From contig JADWMH010000023.1 in the NCBI GenBank assembly GCA_015767355.1, forward strand, positions 1-15,490: a DNA stretch of 15,490 nucleotides, in the 5' to 3' direction. A model generated the notes under the pieces. That model had not been told where the DNA came from, did not search any database, and worked only from the letters and a program-made list of their open reading frames with translations. Positions 1 to 7,214 of this stretch are shown piece by piece. Position 1 is the first letter of the stretch. Each line of letters opens with the position of its first letter. Source of the stretch: Gammaproteobacteria bacterium (GTDB lineage: Bacteria; Pseudomonadota; Gammaproteobacteria; Chromatiales; Chromatiaceae). The position numbers and the translations under genes were made by a program.

Positions 1-10
1 TCGATATTGA

Positions 11-71
11 CTCTCGCAAAGACGCAAAGCACGCCAAGAAAAACCTTTGCGTCTCTGCGTCTTTGCGAGAG
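11..71. repeat. Palindromic intergenic repeat (CGCAAAGACGCAAAG type)
   Basis: Left arm 11-29 (CTCTCGCAAAGACGCAAAG) is the reverse complement of right arm 53-71 with one mismatch, and a further CTTTGCGT unit lies at 45-52. The arms enclose an A-rich loop. This resembles a short palindromic repeat that I recall as common between genes in environmental proteobacteria. It lies 82 bases upstream of hisC and has no T-run, so it is more likely a dispersed repeat than a terminator. Confidence 0.75.
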
Positions 72-153
72 ATTCTACGATTCTTATGTTTCGTGAATCA
101 GAGGCCTGGCCTCGCTCGCGCTGCACAGCCACACGCCAATCAGGTATTTTGAT

Positions 154-1254
154 ATGAACCTGATCGAGCAGTGGATCCGCCCCGAAGTTCGCGCCATCAA
201 CGCCTATCATGTTGCTGATGCCAGCGGATTGATTAAACTGGATGCCATGGAAAATCCCTATACCTGGCCTGAAGAGCTGCGCGAAGAGTGGGCGCGGTTG
301 ATTCGCGGCGCTGATGTCAACCGCTATCCGGACCCGCACGCCCGGCAGCTGACGCAGCAGCTGAGCAGTGTGATGCAGATTCCTGCCAACGCCGGCGTAC
401 TGCTGGGCAATGGTTCGGATGAGATCATCCAGATGCTGGCGCTGGCGCTTGGTGGAGAGGGGCGCACCCTGCTGTCGGTCGAACCCGGCTTTGTCATGTA
501 TCGCATGATTGCGGCCTTTTCGGGCCTCAACTATGTTGGTGTTGAACTCAATGCAGCCGATTTCTCGCTGGATATGGAAACCCTGCTCGAGGCGATCGAC
601 GAGCATCAGCCCGCTCTGCTGTTCCTGGCCTATCCCAATAATCCTACCGGCAATTTGTTTGCCGCCTCTGATGTGGAGCGCATCATTGCCGCATCGCCCG
701 GACTGGTGATTATTGACGAGGCTTATGCGCCATTCACCGACGCAAGCTTTATGCTGCGCATTGGCGAATTCGACAACATGGTAGTGATGCGCACCCTCTC
801 GAAAATGGGGCTCGCCGGTTTGCGCCTGGGTCTGCTTGCCGGACCTGAAGAGTGGGTCAGAGAGATCGACAAGACCCGCCTCCCGTATAACATCAATGTC
901 CTGACCCAGTTGAGCGCAAGCTTTGCGTTGAGCCACATCTCCGTGTTTGAGGAGCAGACAGCGAAGATTCGCGAAGCCCGCTCGCAGCTGTTTAAAGAGC
1001 TGCAGGAGATAGCGGGTATCACGCCTTTTCAGAGTGAAGCCAACTTTATTCTTGTGCGTACGGCGGAAGGGGAGGCCCGTCCAATGTTTGAAGGTCTGAA
1101 ACAGCACGGCGTCCTGATAAAAAATCTGCATGGCAGCCACCCCCTGCTGAGAGATTGCCTGCGCATCACCGTCGGAACCGAAGCAGAAAACAGAGCCTTT
1201 GTCGAAGTACTGAAGATGCTGTTACCTGCCGCGTCCTCTCGACCTAAAACCTAA
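154..1254 (+). CDS. hisC: Histidinol-phosphate aminotransferase HisC
   Basis: PLP-dependent fold-type I aminotransferase that converts imidazole-acetol phosphate and glutamate to histidinol phosphate and 2-oxoglutarate in histidine synthesis, in the cytoplasm. Visible motifs are GNGSDEII (residues 85-92), YPNNPTGN (160-167), DEAY (189-191 region) holding the cofactor-binding aspartate, RTLSKMGLAGLRLG (213-226) with the Schiff-base lysine K217, and RITVG (337-341) with the substrate-carboxylate arginine. The length of 366 residues is normal for the family. The ATG at 154 has only a weak upstream CAGG, but the protein aligns with family N-termini from residue 1. No other his gene is in view; upstream partners such as hisD or hisG could lie before the window, although the repeat at 11-71 separates them. 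The stop lies inside a CCTAAAAC-type direct repeat. Related aromatic aminotransferases are the only serious alternative. Confidence 0.93.
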   Translation: MNLIEQWIRPEVRAINAYHVADASGLIKLDAMENPYTWPEELREEWARLIRGADVNRYPDPHARQLTQQLSSVMQIPANAGVLLGNGSDEIIQMLALALGGEGRTLLSVEPGFVMYRMIAAFSGLNYVGVELNAADFSLDMETLLEAIDEHQPALLFLAYPNNPTGNLFAASDVERIIAASPGLVIIDEAYAPFTDASFMLRIGEFDNMVVMRTLSKMGLAGLRLGLLAGPEEWVREIDKTRLPYNINVLTQLSASFALSHISVFEEQTAKIREARSQLFKELQEIAGITPFQSEANFILVRTAEGEARPMFEGLKQHGVLIKNLHGSHPLLRDCLRITVGTEAENRAFVEVLKMLLPAASSRPKT

Positions 1255-1276
1255 AACTTAAAACCTCCTTTTTTAT

Positions 1277-1306
1277 TTGAATGATAATTGTCAATTCAGC
1301 TAGAAT
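1277..1306 (+). promoter_or_regulatory. Candidate sigma-70 promoter with palindromic operator, first pentapeptide gene
   Basis: TTGAAT at 1277-1282 and TAGAAT at 1301-1306 are separated by 18 bases and fit -35 and -10 boxes. The spacer contains TGATAATTGTCA (1282-1293), which pairs with its own reverse complement at 10 of 12 positions. A repressor bound there would block polymerase. The half-site TGATAAT resembles Fur-type half-sites, but the match to a full Fur box is poor. This is inferred from sequence alone. Confidence 0.4.
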
Positions 1307-1357
1307 GCATAAAGCACATAAAAAATAAAAGCCGATTCAACTAAGGGGAGCAGCGCT

Positions 1358-1377
1358 GCCTATCAATAAGGATAGGC
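1358..1377 (+). other. Leader stem-loop before the first pentapeptide gene
   Basis: GCCTATC (1358-1364) pairs perfectly with GATAGGC (1371-1377) across the loop AATAAG. It lies in the predicted 5' untranslated leader, and GGAG at 1347-1350 could pair with CTCC at 1377-1380 to extend it. No T-run follows, so it is not an obvious terminator. The stem could stabilise the message or be part of a regulatory leader. Confidence 0.45.
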
Positions 1378-1400
1378 TCCAAAAGCCCAGCGCAACAGCC

Positions 1401-1418
1401 TCTCCAGCCAAAAGGAGA
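1401..1418 (+). promoter_or_regulatory. Ribosome-binding site inside a small hairpin
   Basis: TCTCC at 1401-1405 can pair with GGAGA at 1414-1418, which is the Shine-Dalgarno sequence of the gene starting at 1426. The loop is 8 bases. The paralogue downstream has an equivalent arrangement at 2807-2822, which makes the pairing more credible than one five-base stem would be alone. Confidence 0.4.
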
Positions 1419-1425
1419 TCCAATA

Positions 1426-2280
1426 ATGCCCGAAATAAAACATAGACTAACAGGTGAAACGCTCACGGAAATTGACAGTGACACGCTGACGCATGCTGAT
1501 TTGCGTGAGATGACGCTGGAAGAGGCCGATCTAAGCAATATGGATCTCAGCGGAGTTCTCCTGAATGGCGCCTACATGGTCAATGCCGATATGAGTGGTT
1601 CCAACCTGCAGGGGGCGGTGATGAGCGGTGCGAATCTTGAGGGGGTCAATCTTCAAGGGGCGAACCTGAGGAAAGCGATTATAGGTGGAACGACTAGATC
1701 CAATGCCGCCACACTGGAGGGGGCTGATCTCTCCGGTGCTGATCTTCGAGCAGCCGATTTGCGCTATGCGATTGTGAGCCATGCCAATTTTTCAGGTGCG
1801 CAGTTGTCGCGGGCTGATTTGACCAAGGCGGATATGCATAACAGTGATTTTTCGGGCGCTACAGCGCATAACACGCTGTTTATTGATGCGAACATGAGGG
1901 AAATCGACCTGAGCGATGCGGAATTACGTGATTGTCATCTTAATGGCGCCATTCTCATCAAGGCGAATCTGCGCGGAGTGACGATGGAGAGTAATGAGGA
2001 TGATGGTTTTTGCACCCTCAAACGGGTCAACCTCGAGGGAGCCAATATTACGGATGCGCAGCTGTGTAATCTGTTTGCGACGGATTGCATCATGCGCCGT
2101 GTGAATCTCACCGGCGCCAATCTCTCCAATGCCGTGCTGGGCGGCACGATCATGCGCAATGCCAACGTCACCAATGCAGATTTTGAAGGCGTGGAACTGG
2201 CGACTGTCACCATGGCGTTCTCGAATTTTTCCAAAGCGCTGAATGCAAAGATTCCGGATTATAAAAAGGATCTGCGTTAG
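1426..2280 (+). CDS. Pentapeptide-repeat protein, paralogue 1
   Basis: The 284-residue protein is built almost entirely of A(D/N)LXX pentapeptides from about residue 33 to 262, which form a right-handed quadrilateral beta-helix. It has no signal peptide or membrane segment, so it is probably cytoplasmic. Residues 1-30 are a non-repeat cap (IKHRLTGETL). The repeat run is interrupted at about 87-97 (GGTTRSNAATL) and at 188-200 (acidic SNEDDGF loop), and the C-terminal 35 residues are a conserved non-canonical tail ending IPDYKKDLR. AAAGGAGAT at 1411-1419 gives a good ribosome site for the ATG. Some family members (Qnr, MfpA) mimic DNA and protect gyrase, but those are shorter and this relationship cannot be claimed; the function is unknown. 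By ungapped count 190 of 284 residues are identical to the protein at 2831-3685. Confidence 0.88.
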   Translation: MPEIKHRLTGETLTEIDSDTLTHADLREMTLEEADLSNMDLSGVLLNGAYMVNADMSGSNLQGAVMSGANLEGVNLQGANLRKAIIGGTTRSNAATLEGADLSGADLRAADLRYAIVSHANFSGAQLSRADLTKADMHNSDFSGATAHNTLFIDANMREIDLSDAELRDCHLNGAILIKANLRGVTMESNEDDGFCTLKRVNLEGANITDAQLCNLFATDCIMRRVNLTGANLSNAVLGGTIMRNANVTNADFEGVELATVTMAFSNFSKALNAKIPDYKKDLR

Positions 2281-2317
2281 AGTCTCTTGCAAAACTCTCG
2301 TAGAGCTGTCATAAGCG

Positions 2318-2543
2318 GTCATTTCGACTGAAAGGGTAAATCTTAACTTATTGGTAAGTAAGGTAACATCTCAAAAACCGTGCACGGCAGCAATTCATAG
2401 GATGTGTTGAGTGAAACGAAGCGCATCGGTTTAGCGTAGATGATATTGATGCGCCTCGTGCCTCGACACATCCTATGCAGAATCGAGACACGGGGTTATT
2501 GAGAAGATACCAAGAAAGATCTCTCACATTCGTTAGAGATGAC
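2318..2543. repeat. MITE-like element with 28-base inverted ends and an inner hairpin
   Basis: The left end 2318-2345 begins GTCATTTCGACTGAAAGGG. The right end 2516-2543 is its imperfect reverse complement, matching at about 19 of 28 positions with one gap. Sequences of the form GTCATTTCGA..GAA..GAGAAATCTT are a dispersed repeat type I recall from many genomes. The ends enclose a second, unrelated hairpin repeat (2396-2477). There is no transposase and no clear target-site duplication, so the mobile interpretation is an inference. Confidence 0.5.
2396..2477. repeat. Long hairpin repeat (CATAGGATGTGTTGAG type)
   Basis: Left arm 2396-2427 (CATAGGATGTGTTGAG then ..ACGAAGCGCATC) pairs with right arm 2448-2477 (GATGCGCCTCGTG.. 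then ..CGACACATCCTATG) over about 30 bases, with few mismatches and a 20-base loop. A single-arm relative lies at 9285-9316, which shows that it is a dispersed family in this genome. Large stems without a T-run are typical of REP/BIME-like intergenic elements. Confidence 0.75.
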
Positions 2544-2748
2544 AAAGCTCAATATTTACAAATTTTGGCGGGCTCGTTAGCCATCATTACCTGCAAGCTC
2601 AGCGTCAACCTGCATATTGTGGTTACATATTAATTTCCTGACAAAATAAGGTGAGCCGGGTTGGGGTTTTGATTTTTCTCAATCTGTTTTGATCCTGATC
2701 ATCTCTCCAGGGAATTTCGGTCACGCTGTGATGTTCAGGTAGTATACT

Positions 2749-2782
2749 TTTCATAGAATAGGTTTTTTCATAGAATAGGTTT
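2749..2782 (+). repeat. Perfect 17-base tandem duplication with a -10-like core
   Basis: TTTCATAGAATAGGTTT occurs twice head to tail, at 2749-2765 and 2766-2782. Each copy carries TAGAAT (2754-2759 and 2771-2776), the same hexamer used as the proposed -10 of the first pentapeptide gene. No strong -35 sits at a standard distance. It lies 49 bases before the GTG start of the second paralogue. Confidence 0.7.
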
Positions 2783-2806
2783 AATGAGGGGTGGATTGAA
2801 CAGCTC

Positions 2807-2822
2807 CTCCTGTTAAAAGGAG
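2807..2822 (+). promoter_or_regulatory. Ribosome-binding site inside a small hairpin
   Basis: CTCCT (2807-2811) can pair with AGGAG (2818-2822) across the loop GTTAAA. AGGAG is the Shine-Dalgarno sequence of the GTG-start gene at 2831. The leaders of the two paralogues share the string AAAAGGAGAT and an upstream CAGC(CT)..CTCC block, so the layout is inherited or maintained. Confidence 0.45.
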
Positions 2823-2830
2823 ATTCTATA

Positions 2831-3685
2831 GTGCTAGAAATAAAAAACAGATCAAGCGGTGAGACTCTTGCCGTTGTTGATGCAGATACCCTGGCGAATG
2901 TTGACTGGCGGGAAATGTCTCTGTCAGGAGCGGATCTAAGCGATATGGATCTCAGCGGAGCACGCCTTGATTTTTCCGATCTTGTCGATGCGGATCTCAG
3001 CGGAGCCAACCTTCAGGGGGCCGTGTTGTGTGGAGCGCATCTTGAAGGGGCCAATCTCAGCGGTGCGAATCTAAGCAGGGCGCGTATTGGTGGTAATACG
3101 CGATCCAATGCCGCCACTCTGGAGGGAGCCAATCTCTCCGGCACAGACCTGAGTTCAGCAGATCTGCGTTTTGCAATCGTTAGCCAGGCCAATCTCACAG
3201 GCGCTACCCTGACAAATGCTGATCTGTGCAATGCTGATATGCACAACAGTAATCTCTCTGGCGCTACTGCGCACCATGCGTTGCTGATCGATACAAACCT
3301 CAGAGAGGCGGATCTCAGCAATGCGGTTTTTCGCGATTGCCATCTCAACGGCGCCATCCTGACAAAGGCAAACCTGAGTGGCATGACCCTCGAGAGTGAT
3401 CATGAAGGGGACTTTAGTGCGATGAATCTCGCGAACCTCGATGGGGCCAATATGACACGGGTGCATATGCATAACGTCTCGGCTACAGATTGTGATATGC
3501 GGCGTGTGAATCTTACCGATGCAGACATCTCCAACGCCGTGCTGAGCGGCACAATCATGCGCAACGCCAATGTCACCAATGCCAATTTTGAAGGTGTAGA
3601 ACTGGCAACGGTTACCATGGATTTTTCCAACTTTTCCCAGGCGCTGAATGCCGAGATACCAGATTACAAGAGGAATTTACGTTAA
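2831..3685 (+). CDS. Pentapeptide-repeat protein, paralogue 2
   Basis: The 284-residue protein matches paralogue 1 without gaps at 190 positions by my count. It has the same plan: cap 1-30 (IKNRSSGETL), A(D/N)LXX repeats from about 33 to 262, the GGNTRSNAATL interruption at 87-97, a divergent loop at 190-200 and the conserved tail FSNFSQALNAEIPDYKRNLR. Its repeats are closer to the consensus (DLSGANLQGA, ANLSGANLS) than those of paralogue 1. It starts with GTG, placed by AAAAGGAGAT nine bases upstream; the position is also fixed by alignment with the sister protein. No membrane or secretion signal is visible. Function is unknown; protection of a topoisomerase is a family possibility without direct support here. 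It probably arose by tandem duplication followed by insertion of repeats into the gap. Confidence 0.88.
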   Translation: MLEIKNRSSGETLAVVDADTLANVDWREMSLSGADLSDMDLSGARLDFSDLVDADLSGANLQGAVLCGAHLEGANLSGANLSRARIGGNTRSNAATLEGANLSGTDLSSADLRFAIVSQANLTGATLTNADLCNADMHNSNLSGATAHHALLIDTNLREADLSNAVFRDCHLNGAILTKANLSGMTLESDHEGDFSAMNLANLDGANMTRVHMHNVSATDCDMRRVNLTDADISNAVLSGTIMRNANVTNANFEGVELATVTMDFSNFSQALNAEIPDYKRNLR

Positions 3686-3704
3686 GTGATACTTGTGTAT
3701 CACT
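3685..3704 (+). other. Perfect 8-base stem-loop at the end of paralogue 2
   Basis: AGTGATAC (3685-3692) and GTATCACT (3697-3704) pair perfectly around TTGT, starting on the last base of the stop codon. No T-run follows, so it is a weak intrinsic terminator candidate; it could instead protect the 3' end of the message or limit read-through into the RND gene. Confidence 0.45.
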
Positions 3705-3818
3705 GTACCTGGCCTGCAACGCGGTCGCGTAACAATCAATATGCTATGAATAACGGAGTGTTTCGTCTAAAATAACTCAAAGATAGTATGGTTTCTTTCA
3801 AGCCATAGGAGTCTGAAG

Positions 3819-6800
3819 ATGCCGACAGACCGCCCAACCAGAGTGCATACGCGACGACCCGCGATGCACCATCCGGCGACACCGCCCGAGGAGATCCGTT
3901 CACTCGGCATTGCCGGCAATCTCGCACGCACTTTTATCACCTCGCCACTCTCCCCCATGCTGTTGATGGCAAGTCTCTTCATCGGCTTGATGGGGCTGAT
4001 TTTCACACCTCGCCAGGAGGACCCGGAAATCTCCGTGCCGATGGTGGATATCTTCATCAGCTATCCCGGCTCCTCTACCGAACAGGTCGCCAGCCTGGCG
4101 ATCAATCCGCTCGAGCGCATGATGAGCGGCATTCCCGGCGTCAAACATATCTACTCCGCTTCCGAATACGAGCGCGGAATTGTTACCGTGCGTTTCAAAG
4201 TCGGCGAAGAGCTGGGGCCATCCATTGTCAAGGTGCATGACAAGCTGCAATCCAACCTGGATAAAATCCCGCCTGGCGTCTCGATGCCGCTGGTCAAACC
4301 CAAGGGGATCGATGATGTCCCTATCGTGACCGTGACACTCTGGTCAGAGGAGTTGGGGGACGAGGTATTGCGGACACTGGCGGCAGATGTTCTGCAGCGT
4401 CTCAAAGAGGTCAAGAATACAGGTGATGGCTTTATTGTTGGTGGCCGCGCCAGGCAGGTTCGCGTCGAAATCCTTCCTGAGCGTGTGGCCGGCCATGACA
4501 TCAGTATGGAGCAGGTTGCCAATACCATCCGTACTGCCAATATGGCGTCGACCTCCGGATCCATGGAAGCGGGAAGCACCCATTTTCGGGTGACATCGGG
4601 GCATTTTCTAAAAAATGCCAATGAAGTCGGCAGGCTGGTGGTCGGCAGCAGCCAGGGCAATCCAGTCTATGTCTCGGATGTTGCCAATGTGCTCGATGGG
4701 GCTGAAGAGACTGCTCAGGTGGTGACTTATATCAGCGGGCCTGCTGCAGACCAGGATGCGGCAGCAACGGCCGGGGCCGCAGCTGTCACCATCGCGATCG
4801 CCAAGAAAGAGGGCGCCAACGGGGTCTCTGTCGCCAATGCCATCCTGGATAGAGTGGAGTCTCTGAAGGAACGCATCATCCCTGAAAATGTACAGGCTAC
4901 GATCACCCGGAATTATGGCAAGACAGCCAACGACAAGGTCAATGAGCTGTTGCTGTCACTGCTGGGAGCCGCTGTTGCGGTGACCCTGTTGTCATGGATT
5001 ACGATAGGACGGCGTCCCGCTATTGTCGTGGTCGCTATCATCCCCGTGGTTATTCTGATTACCATCTGGTCTGCCTGGGCGCTGGGCTATTCGATCAACC
5101 GCGTGAGCCTGTTTGCACTGATCTTCTCGATCGGCATCCTCGTCGATGACGCCACGGTGGTGGTGGAGAATATCTTCCGGCGCTGGCTGCATGACGGCGA
5201 GACTCGCATCGATACGGCGGTCGATGCGGTGCGCGAAGTCGGCAATCCGACCGTTATTGCAACATTGGCGGTGCTCTCGGCGCTGCTGCCGATGGGACTT
5301 GTGAGCGGCATGATGGGGCCCTACATGTTCCCGATCCCGCTGTTTGGCTCCGTGGCGATGCTGTTTTCATTATTTGCCGCATTTGTCTTTACTCCGTGGT
5401 TTGCCTACAAAATGCGGCCGAAACTTCAAGTATTGCAGAAAGCCGAGCGGCGTGAGAGGAAGACCCAGGATCTCATTGGCCGCATCTACCGCCCTTTTAT
5501 CGAGCCGCTGATCAGAAGCCGCTTCAAGGGACGGGTGTTTGTGGTGGTAATCGTCATTGCCTTCTTCGCCGCTCTTTCGATGTTTTACACCAAGGCGGTG
5601 ACAGTGAAGATGCTGCCTTTCGACAACAAGCCTGAATTCAATGTGCTGATCAATCTTCCGGAAGGGACGACCCTGCCGGATACGGCAAATTTTACTTCAC
5701 ATCTGGCTGACGCACTGCGCAGTGTTCCCGAGGTGACCGCGATGCAAACCTACGTCGGCACAGCTTCACCCTACAACTTCAACGGCATGGTGCGTCACTA
5801 CTACCTCCGCGCAGAGCCATGGCAGGCGGATATCCAGGTGATGCTGCTGGACAAAAGAGAGCGTCAGCGCAGCAGCCATGAGATCTCCGAGTCGGTGCGC
5901 AACTTGCTGACGCCGATTGCCGGACGCTTTGGCGCCAAAATTGCCGTCGTCGAGATGCCTCCCGGTCCGCCTGTGCTGCAGACCATGGTTGCCGAGGTGT
6001 ATGGTCCGGATCATGAGACGCGCCAGCAGGTTGCCAGGGATATGGAGCAGATATTCATCGATGCGCCAAACCTGGTTGATGTCGATACCTATATGGCGGA
6101 TGTTTCCGAGCGCTGGCATTTTGAAGTGGATACTGAGAAGGCGACACGCCGCGGCGTCTCTGTCGAGAGTATCAACAGAAATCTGGCGATGGCCATGGGC
6201 GGCTATAAGCTGGGTGATGTGAAGCGCAGTCGCGAACTGGAGCCGACCTACCTTGTCATTCAGCTGCCGCTCTCAGTCAGGGCGGAAATCAGCCGGCTTA
6301 CCACATTGCCGATTCCGACCGAAAACGGAGCCAACATCCCGCTGTCGGAAGTCGGACGATTCATCAAAGTGGCCGAGGATACCATCATCTACCATAAGGA
6401 TCTGCGCCCTATGGAGTATGTCGTGGGTGAGATGGAGGGTAGGCTGGGTGCGCCTATCTACGGCATGATGTCGGTTGAGGAGGCGCTCAATCACTACCAG
6501 GCGCCTGACGGGGTTGAGATCAGCGGCACCCTCACCGGGGCTCCGAAGGATGATGCCGTATCAGGATTTGAGTGGAGCGGCGAGTGGGTCGTCACCTATG
6601 AAACATTCCGCGATATGGGCATTGCATTTGCCGCCGCACTGATTTTGATCTATATCCTGCTGGTGTGGGAATTCGGCAATTTCATTCATCCGGCGATAGT
6701 CATGGCTCCCATTCCTCTGACACTGATCGGCATCATCCCCGGACACTGGCTTATGGGAGCGGAGTTTACCGCGACCTCTATGATCGGCTTTATTGCGCTG

Positions 6801-7154
6801 GCGGGCATCGAGGTGCGCAACTCGATTCTGCTGGTAGATTTTGCGCGCAACGAGGTACACAGAGGAGTTCCCGTTCGGGAGGCGGTGGTTTCAGCCGGGC
6901 AGATACGCATGCGTCCCATCTGGGTCACGGATCTGACCATGATGGCGGGCGCTGTAGCGATTATTTTTGATCCAATCTTCGAAGGCATGGCGGTTTCACT
7001 GCTGTTCGGGCCAATCGTGGCCGTGCCGCTGACCATGATCGTCGTGCCCCTGGGCTGCACCTCCGCATATAAAGCTTTCCTCAGGAGAACTCCGCAGAGT
7101 GAAGAAGCGGCGGGGAATCACTGCGGCGGTAGCGATACATTGTTGACGAAGTGA
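3819..7154 (+). CDS. RND-family efflux transporter permease (AcrB/HAE-type)
   Basis: Inner-membrane proton-driven exporter subunit of 1111 residues. TM1 is at about 44-62. Large periplasmic porter domains cover 65-375 and 595-930, followed by two six-helix membrane bundles (about 375-590 and 930-1085). The TM4 proton-relay pair is D443-D444 in GILVDDATVVVEN. The TM10 position that is lysine in AcrB is R1000 in GIEVRNSILLVDF, so the relay is Asp-Asp-Arg. The first 40 residues form a polar extension rich in Arg, Pro and His. AGGAG at 3807-3811 lies seven bases before the ATG. The gene stands 133 bases after the pentapeptide pair. Neither a periplasmic adaptor nor an outer-membrane channel lies in the window, so it is an orphan subunit locally. 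Substrate is unknown; the family exports drugs, solvents or lipophilic compounds, and the DD-containing TM4 argues against the CzcA metal-exporter group. Confidence 0.9.
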   Translation: MPTDRPTRVHTRRPAMHHPATPPEEIRSLGIAGNLARTFITSPLSPMLLMASLFIGLMGLIFTPRQEDPEISVPMVDIFISYPGSSTEQVASLAINPLERMMSGIPGVKHIYSASEYERGIVTVRFKVGEELGPSIVKVHDKLQSNLDKIPPGVSMPLVKPKGIDDVPIVTVTLWSEELGDEVLRTLAADVLQRLKEVKNTGDGFIVGGRARQVRVEILPERVAGHDISMEQVANTIRTANMASTSGSMEAGSTHFRVTSGHFLKNANEVGRLVVGSSQGNPVYVSDVANVLDGAEETAQVVTYISGPAADQDAAATAGAAAVTIAIAKKEGANGVSVANAILDRVESLKERIIPENVQATITRNYGKTANDKVNELLLSLLGAAVAVTLLSWITIGRRPAIVVVAIIPVVILITIWSAWALGYSINRVSLFALIFSIGILVDDATVVVENIFRRWLHDGETRIDTAVDAVREVGNPTVIATLAVLSALLPMGLVSGMMGPYMFPIPLFGSVAMLFSLFAAFVFTPWFAYKMRPKLQVLQKAERRERKTQDLIGRIYRPFIEPLIRSRFKGRVFVVVIVIAFFAALSMFYTKAVTVKMLPFDNKPEFNVLINLPEGTTLPDTANFTSHLADALRSVPEVTAMQTYVGTASPYNFNGMVRHYYLRAEPWQADIQVMLLDKRERQRSSHEISESVRNLLTPIAGRFGAKIAVVEMPPGPPVLQTMVAEVYGPDHETRQQVARDMEQIFIDAPNLVDVDTYMADVSERWHFEVDTEKATRRGVSVESINRNLAMAMGGYKLGDVKRSRELEPTYLVIQLPLSVRAEISRLTTLPIPTENGANIPLSEVGRFIKVAEDTIIYHKDLRPMEYVVGEMEGRLGAPIYGMMSVEEALNHYQAPDGVEISGTLTGAPKDDAVSGFEWSGEWVVTYETFRDMGIAFAAALILIYILLVWEFGNFIHPAIVMAPIPLTLIGIIPGHWLMGAEFTATSMIGFIALAGIEVRNSILLVDFARNEVHRGVPVREAVVSAGQIRMRPIWVTDLTMMAGAVAIIFDPIFEGMAVSLLFGPIVAVPLTMIVVPLGCTSAYKAFLRRTPQSEEAAGNHCGGSDTLLTK

Positions 7155-7155
7155 A

Positions 7156-7169
7156 AGGTTTTAAGTTTT
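7156..7169. repeat. 14-base motif shared, inverted, with the end of hisC
   Basis: AGGTTTTAAGTTTT here is the exact reverse complement of 1253-1266, which lies across the hisC stop codon. This copy begins two bases after the RND stop codon. The string is low in complexity, so the match could be chance. Confidence 0.35.
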
Positions 7170-7214
7170 GTAACTATTCAGCATCTTGTCAAATAAGTTA
7201 ATAAGTCGCTGTTA

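Larger units (their letters stand above)
2281..2830. other. 550-base gap between the pentapeptide paralogues
   Basis: No convincing gene is present on either strand. The gap holds a 10-base perfect palindrome CCGTGCACGG (2378-2387), the nested palindromic element at 2318-2543, the tandem duplication at 2749-2782 and the leader of the second pentapeptide gene. TATACT at 2743-2748 is a -10-like hexamer without a good -35. The stretch 2546-2740 contains nothing I can name. Confidence 0.6.

Noticed and set aside
1..71. CRISPR-like repeat array near the left edge
   Set aside because: There are no regularly spaced repeats with unique spacers; the signal is one inverted repeat.
3013..3630. Minus-strand frames opposite the pentapeptide genes
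   Set aside because: Their repeating Arg/Leu/Ala patterns are mirror images of the pentapeptide codons; no independent gene signal is present.
1426..3685. Pentapeptide genes as quinolone-resistance (qnr) determinants
   Set aside because: Only the general repeat is shared. These proteins are longer, lack the Qnr layout as far as I can see, and have divergent caps and tails.
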